From: Burkholderiaceae bacterium
GTDB lineage: Bacteria; Pseudomonadota; Gammaproteobacteria; Burkholderiales; Burkholderiaceae
DNA length: 39,214 nt
Assembly (NCBI GenBank): GCA_947448305.1
Contig: CANFME010000001.1
Location: 66,030 to 105,243 of the forward strand
Direction of reading: 5' to 3'
The position numbers were made by a program, and so were the translations under genes. Numbering within the stretch: position 1 is the stretch's first letter; each line of letters opens with the position of its first letter. Shown one piece after another: positions 32,696-39,214 of the stretch. The notes beneath the pieces were generated by a model that was not told the origin of the DNA, did no database searches, and saw only the letters and a list, made by a program, of their open reading frames with translations.

Positions 32696-34111
32696 TTATG
32701 CCTCCAAAACCCATGTGTCTTTTGTGCCACCACCTTGTGAGGAGTTGACTACTAAAGAACCTTCTTTTAAGGCAACTCTGGTGAGTCCACCTTGAACCAT
32801 TTTAATTTGTTTCCCTGACAACACTAAGGGGCGTAAATCGATGTGCCGAGGGGCAACACCTGACTCAACAAAAGTAGGGCAGGTTGATAGTGAGAGGGTC
32901 GGTTGAGCAATATACTTTTCTGGGTTACTGGTAATGAGTTTTCGGAAAATTTCTATCTCTTCCTTTGTGGCAACTGGGCCAATTAACATTCCGTAACCAC
33001 CAGCACCATGCGTTTCTTTCACCACTAATTCGCTTAAATGGGCAAGGGTATATTTCAGATCTTCTGGCTTACGACATTGGTAAGTTGGTACATTTTGAAG
33101 GATTGGTTTTTCACCCAGATAAAACTCAATCATATCCGGGACATATGGGTAAATTGACTTATCGTCCGCAATACCGGTGCCTACTGCATTCGCAATGCCA
33201 ACGTTTCCAGCCCGATAAGCAGACAAGATACCAGGTATGCCAAGACTTGAGTCAGAACGAAGTGCTAAAGGATCTAAAAAGTCATCATCGATTCTTCGAT
33301 AGATGACATCAACTACTTGAGGCCCTTCAGTCGTTCTTAAAAACACTTGTTCATTTTTAACGAATAAGTCATTACCTTCAACAAGCTCAACTCCCATCTG
33401 TTGAGCAAGATAAGAGTGTTCAAAATAAGCAGAGTTATACATCCCTGGAGTCAAAACAACAACATTCGATTTTTTCTTAGTACCTGTTGGTGATCCGGTC
33501 TTTAAACACTCTAACAACAAGTCTGGGTAATGTGCCACAGGAGCAACGCGATACTTTTCGAAGAGTTCAGGGAATAAGCGCATCATCATCTTACGGTTTT
33601 CTACCATGTAAGACACACCTGAAGGGACTCTTAAATTATCCTCTAATACAAAATACTCACCAGCATTAGCTCTTACGATATCAATCCCAGCGATATGTGC
33701 ATAAATGTCTCTTGGAAGGTTCACAAAACGCATTTCGGGGCGATATTGTGAATTATTGTAAATTTGCTGGCGTGGAATAATTCCCGCTTTTAAAATTTTC
33801 TCGTCATGATAAATATCTTGTAAAAAAAGATTTAAGGCACTGACGCGTTGTTTTAAGCCTTCTTCAAGGACTTGCCATTCCGATGCAGGAATGATTCGAG
33901 GAATCTGATCAAACGGAATCGTACGTTCTGTCCCTTTTTCATCACCATAAACCGCAAAAGTGATACCAATTCGCCTGAAAATAAGTTCAGCTTCTGCCCG
34001 TTTATAGGACATTTCTGTATCATTTTGTTTTTTTAGCCATTGATCAAAAATCTCATAATGTGAACGAGATTTTCCAGAATCAAGATGCATTTCATTAAAA
34101 GGAATCGTCAT
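32696..34111 (-). CDS. circularly permuted ATP-grasp protein (COG2308, DUF404/407)
   Basis: This is the first gene of the cassette. Its conserved blocks mark the circularly permuted ATP-grasp type 2 family: VVVLTPGMYNSAYFEHSYLA, VIYRRIDDDFLDP, GNVGIANAVGTGIADDKS, VVKETHGAGGYGMLIGP and APRHIDLRPLVLSG. ATP-grasp enzymes join a carboxylate to an amine through an acyl phosphate, so a peptide or amide ligase is predicted; the substrate is unknown. The frame can start at TTG 34126 (476 residues) or ATG 34111 (471); I chose the ATG. A perfect palindrome sits at 34132-34147, just upstream, and the smpB terminator lies beyond it, so the cassette probably has its own promoter in this gap. Confidence 0.9.
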   Translation of the reverse strand: MTIPFNEMHLDSGKSRSHYEIFDQWLKKQNDTEMSYKRAEAELIFRRIGITFAVYGDEKGTERTIPFDQIPRIIPASEWQVLEEGLKQRVSALNLFLQDIYHDEKILKAGIIPRQQIYNNSQYRPEMRFVNLPRDIYAHIAGIDIVRANAGEYFVLEDNLRVPSGVSYMVENRKMMMRLFPELFEKYRVAPVAHYPDLLLECLKTGSPTGTKKKSNVVVLTPGMYNSAYFEHSYLAQQMGVELVEGNDLFVKNEQVFLRTTEGPQVVDVIYRRIDDDFLDPLALRSDSSLGIPGILSAYRAGNVGIANAVGTGIADDKSIYPYVPDMIEFYLGEKPILQNVPTYQCRKPEDLKYTLAHLSELVVKETHGAGGYGMLIGPVATKEEIEIFRKLITSNPEKYIAQPTLSLSTCPTFVESGVAPRHIDLRPLVLSGKQIKMVQGGLTRVALKEGSLVVNSSQGGGTKDTWVLEA

Positions 34112-34131
34112 TTCTATAAGATACAAGAAAA

Positions 34132-34147
34132 ATGTGAAGTTTCACAT
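34132..34147. promoter_or_regulatory. palindromic candidate operator upstream of the Anbu cassette
   Basis: ATGTGAA (34132-34138) and TTCACAT (34141-34147) form perfect 7-base inverted arms around GT. The site lies 21-36 bases upstream of the ATP-grasp ATG on the minus strand. It resembles a CRP half-site pair TGTGA/TCACA but with 4 rather than 6 bases between, so a CRP family site is doubtful; another dimeric regulator is possible. No clear -35/-10 pair could be placed around it. Confidence 0.45.
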
Positions 34148-34173
34148 AACTAATGTAAGAAAAAGAACAATAA

Positions 34174-34192
34174 AAGCACTATTTAAGTGCTT
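34174..34192 (-). terminator. probable weak terminator of smpB
   Basis: AAGCACT (34174-34180) pairs with AGTGCTT (34186-34192) across a 5-base loop; on the minus strand the stem is followed by TTATTGTTCTTTTT. It lies 18 bases downstream of the smpB stop and would separate smpB from the Anbu cassette. The stem is only 7 bp, so leaky termination is possible. Confidence 0.6.
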
Positions 34193-34210
34193 AAAATTTA
34201 TTTTGGACAA

Positions 34211-34660
34211 TTAATCGTACTTGCCGCGACTAATTTGAGCCTTTTCTCTTACCCAGTCACGCTCTTTTTCCGTCTCACGTTTGTCAAACTGTTTTTTCCC
34301 TTTAGCTAAGCCCACTTCGCATTTCACTCTACCTTTTGAGTAATGTAAGTTTAATGGAACCAAAGTAAAACCTTTTTGCTCGGCTTTACCAATTAGCTTA
34401 CTAATTTCAGCAGCGTGTAATAGCAATTTACGAGTACGGGTTGGCTCTGGATAAATATGCGTTGATGCCTCTGGAAGCGGGCTGATGTGACTACCAATCA
34501 AATACAGTTCTGCATCGCGAATGACTACGTAGGCTTCTTTTATATTAGCTCTTCCTGCGCGAATTGCTTTTACTTCCCAACCTTGTAAAACGATACCGGC
34601 TTCGTACCGATCTTCAATGAAATAGTCGAAGAATGCTTTTTTATTATCAATAATGCTCAT
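34211..34660 (-). CDS. smpB: SsrA-binding protein SmpB
   Basis: SmpB delivers tmRNA to stalled ribosomes in trans-translation. The 149-residue protein has the standard N-terminus [20 protein letters not shown] (residues 6-25), [47 protein letters not shown] segment, and a basic C-terminal tail [20 protein letters not shown] that enters the decoding centre. No tmRNA gene (ssrA) is found nearby. A TATAAT lies only 6 bases before the ATG on the minus strand (34672-34667), so the transcript may lack a leader. It diverges from ratA across 100 bases. Confidence 0.98.
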   Translation of the reverse strand: MSIIDNKKAFFDYFIEDRYEAGIVLQGWEVKAIRAGRANIKEAYVVIRDAELYLIGSHISPLPEASTHIYPEPTRTRKLLLHAAEISKLIGKAEQKGFTLVPLNLHYSKGRVKCEVGLAKGKKQFDKRETEKERDWVREKAQISRGKYD

Positions 34661-34666
34661 CTGGCT

Positions 34667-34672
34667 ATTATA
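34667..34672 (-). promoter_or_regulatory. possible smpB -10 box close to the ATG
   Basis: A perfect TATAAT on the minus strand ends 6 bases before the smpB ATG at 34660. If used, transcription would start at or within a base or two of the start codon. No good -35 match was found 15-19 bases upstream, so this remains tentative. Confidence 0.35.
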
Positions 34673-34760
34673 TTTTCAAACTGTCGTCTGGCATAGATAA
34701 TTTTTTCTTGGTAAGTCATAAAAAACAGAATCGTGGATAATAATAAAGTACAGGAGAGCT

Positions 34761-35194
34761 ATGGCAGACATTCAAAAATCTTTATTAATAGGACATTCGG
34801 CAGAAAGAATGTACGGTCTTGTTACGGATGTTGAGAAATATCCTGAGTTTTTACCTTGGTGTGGAGGTGTTGAAGTATTCGCTTCCAACGAGGAAATGAT
34901 GGAGGCAAAGATCCACATCAACTTCAAAGGGGTAAAACAGTTTTTCCATACCCGCAATGTCCAGAAATTCCCCCATACCATCGATATGCAATTTATCGAT
35001 GGCCCATTTAGGGCATTTACTGGTAAGTGGATTTTTACACCTTTGGAGAAAGATGCCTGCAAGATAGAGTTTCACTTGAAATACGAGTTTTCAAACTTTG
35101 TCTTGGATAAATTAATTGGGCCTGTTTTTGGCATGATTGCCAATACCTTTGTAAATAGCTTTGTCACAAGAGCTAATGATTTGTTCGGTGAGTA

Positions 35195-35195
<1 letters not shown>
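34761..35195 (+). CDS. ratA: RatA/COQ10-family START-domain protein
   Basis: This 144-residue protein is a single START/polyketide-cyclase domain of the RatA-COQ10 family. Diagnostic segments are the N-terminal LIGHSAERMYGLVTDVEKYP (residues 9-28), FLPWCGGVEV, and IDGPFRAFTGKW. In E. coli the protein was described as a toxin blocking 70S assembly, while eukaryotic and bacterial relatives bind ubiquinone; a role in quinone handling is equally possible. It lies divergent from smpB, the conserved arrangement, has a strong AGGAGAG site (34752-34758), and shares TAATG with the next gene. Confidence 0.93.
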
Positions 35196-37068
<1,873 letters not shown>

Positions 37069-37092
37069 CCGTTAAAAATAAAGATTCCATCA

Positions 37093-38700
37093 GTGCACGA
37101 TAAGATACTCATTTTAGATTTTGGTTCGCAAGTTACTCAGTTAATTGCCAGAAGGGTGAGGGACTCTAAAGTTCTCTCTGAAATTTACCCCTATGACATT
37201 GATGAGGCTCGCTTGTCTCAAATTGTTAAGAATGAGAATGTGAAAGGGATCATTCTTTCTGGCGGTCCTAGTTCGGTTACTGAAGGCGATACACCAAGAG
37301 CGCCCCAAATCGTTTTTGAACTGGGTTTGCCTGTGCTGGGTATCTGCTATGGGATGCAAACCATGGCTGAACAATTAGGTGGCTCAGTTAAAACAGCCGA
37401 ATCATTGGGTAAATCAAGAGAGTTTGGTTATGCAGAAGTTCGTGCACGGGGTCATACTCCGCTACTGAACGGCATTATGGATTTCGAAACACCAGAAGGT
37501 CATGGGATGCTCAAAGTCTGGATGAGTCATGGTGATTCAGTAACTGCAATGCCTGAGGGTTTCAAGTTAATGGCTTCTACTGAATCATGTCCTATTGCAG
37601 GGATGGCTGATGAAGTACGTCAATTTTATGCGGTTCAGTTTCATCCAGAAGTTACCCATACGGTCCAAGGAACTGCCATTTTAGAAAAATTCGTGCAAGG
37701 TATTTGTGCATGTAAGCCAGATTGGGAAATGGGTGATTACATCTCGGAAGCCGTCGCAAGAATTAAGGCACAGGTTGGTAGTGATGAAGTGATTTTGGGT
37801 CTTTCTGGTGGAGTTGATTCATCCGTTGCCGCAGCACTGATTCACCGTGCCATCGGCGATCAACTAACCTGTGTATTTGTTGATCATGGATTGCTACGTC
37901 TGAATGAAGGTCAGATGGTCATGGAGATGTTTGCCAAAAATCTAGGTGTAAAAGTTATTCATGTGCAAGCCGAAAAACAGTTTATGGGTAAACTGGCTGG
38001 GGTGAGTGATCCGGAGCAAAAACGTAAAATTATTGGTCGTGAGTTTGTCGAAGTATTCCAAGCTGAGTCTGCCAAAATTGCAAATGCTAAATGGCTTGCT
38101 CAAGGAACTATTTATCCAGATGTGATTGAATCTGCTGGTAAAGGTAAGAAGGGTACTCATACGATTAAGAGCCACCATAATGTTGGTGGTCTGCCAGAGG
38201 ATATGCATTTAAAACTTCTCGAACCTCTTAGAGAGCTTTTTAAAGATGAGGTAAGGGAACTTGGTATCTCTTTAGGTCTCCCAAAGGAAATGGTGTATCG
38301 CCATCCGTTCCCAGGTCCTGGTCTAGCAGTGAGAATTTTGGGTGAAGTGAAGCAAGACTTCGCTCATTTGCTGCAAAGAGCGGACGCAATTTTTATTGAA
38401 GAGTTAAGAAATACAATAGATCCTGCATCTGGAAAAAGTTGGTATGACTTAACGAGTCAGGCTTTTGCTGTGTTTTTACCAGTGAAATCTGTTGGAGTCA
38501 TGGGAGATGGTAGAACTTATGAGTACGTTGTTGCCCTTCGATCTGTCCAAACGCTTGATTTTATGACGGCCCACTGGGCACACTTGCCACATGATTTGTT
38601 GGGTAAAGTGTCAAATCGAATTATTAACGAGGTTAGAGGAATTAATCGGGTGGTTTACGATATTTCTGGTAAACCACCAGCTACGATTGAGTGGGAATAA
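37093..38700 (+). CDS. guaA: GMP synthase (glutamine-hydrolysing)
   Basis: GuaA aminates XMP to GMP using glutamine and ATP. The 535-residue protein has an N-terminal class I glutamine amidotransferase with the triad Cys85 ([10 protein letters not shown]), His184 and Glu186 (QFHPEVTHT), an ATP pyrophosphatase domain with the P-loop [15 protein letters not shown] (Ser238-Ser244), and the C-terminal dimerisation domain ending KPPATIEWE. The start is GTG at 37093, giving [13 protein letters not shown], the usual N-terminus. No terminator is seen after it. The gene 3' end is a known attachment site for genomic islands, and an accessory toxin gene follows 136 bases on. Confidence 0.98.
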   Translation: MHDKILILDFGSQVTQLIARRVRDSKVLSEIYPYDIDEARLSQIVKNENVKGIILSGGPSSVTEGDTPRAPQIVFELGLPVLGICYGMQTMAEQLGGSVKTAESLGKSREFGYAEVRARGHTPLLNGIMDFETPEGHGMLKVWMSHGDSVTAMPEGFKLMASTESCPIAGMADEVRQFYAVQFHPEVTHTVQGTAILEKFVQGICACKPDWEMGDYISEAVARIKAQVGSDEVILGLSGGVDSSVAAALIHRAIGDQLTCVFVDHGLLRLNEGQMVMEMFAKNLGVKVIHVQAEKQFMGKLAGVSDPEQKRKIIGREFVEVFQAESAKIANAKWLAQGTIYPDVIESAGKGKKGTHTIKSHHNVGGLPEDMHLKLLEPLRELFKDEVRELGISLGLPKEMVYRHPFPGPGLAVRILGEVKQDFAHLLQRADAIFIEELRNTIDPASGKSWYDLTSQAFAVFLPVKSVGVMGDGRTYEYVVALRSVQTLDFMTAHWAHLPHDLLGKVSNRIINEVRGINRVVYDISGKPPATIEWE

Positions 38701-38802
38701 TTTCCTCAAGTGAAGCAACTGATCTTATTAATAGATTAAATTTACCCACCCGGCAGTTTTACAAGTGATGTTTTCCGATAAATACCCTTTAAGATAATGT
38801 GT

Positions 38803-38831
38803 TTGTTGTAATATACCAGTTCACGTATAAT
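38803..38831 (+). promoter_or_regulatory. promoter of the toxin-antitoxin pair with overlapping operator
   Basis: TTGTTG (38803-38808) and a perfect TATAAT (38826-38831) are exactly 17 bases apart. The -10 box ends 5 bases before the toxin ATG, so transcription should start at or next to the A of the ATG. TATAC (38812-38816) and GTATA (38825-38829) form an inverted repeat with an 8-base spacer over the -10 box, suited to repression by the antitoxin. The rest of the 136-base gap after guaA (38701-38802) shows no terminator, RNA gene or att repeat that I can recognise. Confidence 0.7.
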
Positions 38832-38836
38832 TCCTT

Positions 38837-39190
38837 ATGGCTTATAAAGAAAAAGAATTGAAGTGGATTGGTAGTAGTTACAAAGATTTAATGGCTTTGC
38901 CTGATGATGTTAGAAGAGAGTTCGGCTTTGCGTTATCACTTGCCCAATTCGGTGAAAAACATATAAATGCTAAGGTTTTAAAGGGATTTGGCAATGCAGG
39001 CGTTTTAGAGGTCATTGAAAATGATATAGGAGGGACTTATCGAGATGTTTACACGATTAAGTTTATTGACGTGGTTTTTGTACTCCACTGCTTTCAGAAA
39101 AAAAGTAAGTCAGGAATAGGAACGCCCAAAGAAGATATCAACATTATCCAAAATCGAATGAAACTTGCTGAACAAATATCAAAGGGTTAA
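38837..39190 (+). CDS. HigB/Gp49-family (RelE superfamily) toxin of a type II TA system
   Basis: The 117-residue protein matches the phage-derived Gp49/HigB-like family of RelE-fold mRNA interferases. Diagnostic segments are ELKWIGSSYKDLMALPDDVR (residues 7-26), VLKGFGNAGVLEVIEND, the core YRDVYTIKFIDVVFVLHCF and KKSKSGIGTPKEDINI, with the basic Arg/Lys positions usual for mRNA binding. Family members cleave mRNA on the ribosome. An in-frame TAA at 38828 leaves the ATG at 38837 as the only start. There is no room for a ribosome binding site in the predicted transcript. The antitoxin follows immediately, giving the toxin-first order typical of HigBA-like modules. Confidence 0.88.
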   Translation: MAYKEKELKWIGSSYKDLMALPDDVRREFGFALSLAQFGEKHINAKVLKGFGNAGVLEVIENDIGGTYRDVYTIKFIDVVFVLHCFQKKSKSGIGTPKEDINIIQNRMKLAEQISKG

Positions 39191-39193
39191 AAA

Positions 39194-39214
39194 ATGAAAA
39201 ATAAAATAATTAAT
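39194..39214 (+). CDS. start of the presumed antitoxin gene (cut by window end)
   Basis: An ATG at 39194, 3 bases after the toxin stop, opens a frame reading MKNKIIN to the window edge. AAAGGG at 39181-39186, overlapping the toxin end, is a good ribosome binding site. By position this should be the antitoxin, most often a HigA-like helix-turn-helix (XRE) protein in this family, but only seven codons are present so its nature is inferred from context. Confidence 0.55.

Noticed and set aside
32965-33306. 113-codon plus-strand frame inside the ATP-grasp gene
   Set aside because: Opposite strand of conserved ATP-grasp motifs; translation rich in His/Gln/Tyr with no known domain.
38701-38802. Direct repeat CAAGTGA (38707-38713 and 38762-38768) and TTAAT-AG-ATTAA (38728-38739) after guaA
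   Set aside because: Too short and A+T-rich to be told from chance; neither matches the guaA end expected for an att site.

Overview
The window is A+T-rich, gene-dense bacterial chromosome (A+T judged by eye, not computed). The gene order matches the core genome of Burkholderiales: smc-zipA-ligA, map/rpsB-tsf-pyrH-frr-uppS-cdsA-dxr-rseP-bamA-skp-lpxD-fabZ-lpxA-lpxB-rnhB, ppsR/ppsA, and smpB/ratA-ratB-guaB-guaA. The low G+C, very short intergenic gaps, overlapping genes and compact proteins suggest a streamlined freshwater lineage such as Polynucleobacter. The genus is an inference from gene order and protein character.

Layout. 1-1200 (minus): lysine/diaminopimelate gene dapD followed by an ArsC-like reductase. 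1337-8163 (plus): chromosome condensation (smc), division (zipA-like) and DNA ligase (ligA). 8192-11595 (minus): nitrogen-status sensor glnD and map. 11756-13386 (plus): rpsB-tsf behind a structured leader, closed by a strong terminator. 13487-26696 (plus): a long run from UMP kinase and ribosome recycling through undecaprenyl diphosphate, phospholipid and isoprenoid synthesis to outer-membrane assembly (rseP, bamA, skp) and lipid A synthesis (lpxD, fabZ, lpxA, lpxB), then rnhB and an rRNA methyltransferase. 26720-29985: divergent ppsR and ppsA, which control and carry out phosphoenolpyruvate synthesis. 30057-34111 (minus): a four-gene cassette of circularly permuted ATP-grasp ligase, alpha-E protein, transglutaminase-like cysteine peptidase and the proteasome-like Anbu peptidase. 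34211-38700: smpB, then divergent ratA-ratB-guaB-guaA. 38837-end: a HigB/Gp49-type toxin and the first codons of its presumed antitoxin, directly after guaA.

Most of the window is housekeeping. The least understood system is the Anbu cassette, which resembles a peptide ligation and hydrolysis module and has a perfect short palindrome just upstream of its first gene. Other points of interest are a toxin promoter placed so that the mRNA should be leaderless, a similar arrangement at smpB, a shortened RseP with apparently one PDZ domain, and the accessory toxin-antitoxin pair at the 3' end of guaA, a known integration site for genomic islands. I found no rRNA, tRNA, CRISPR array, insertion sequence or prophage. 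The only non-coding stretches above 100 bases are 1201-1336, 11596-11755, 34112-34210 and 38701-38836; each is described through its sites.
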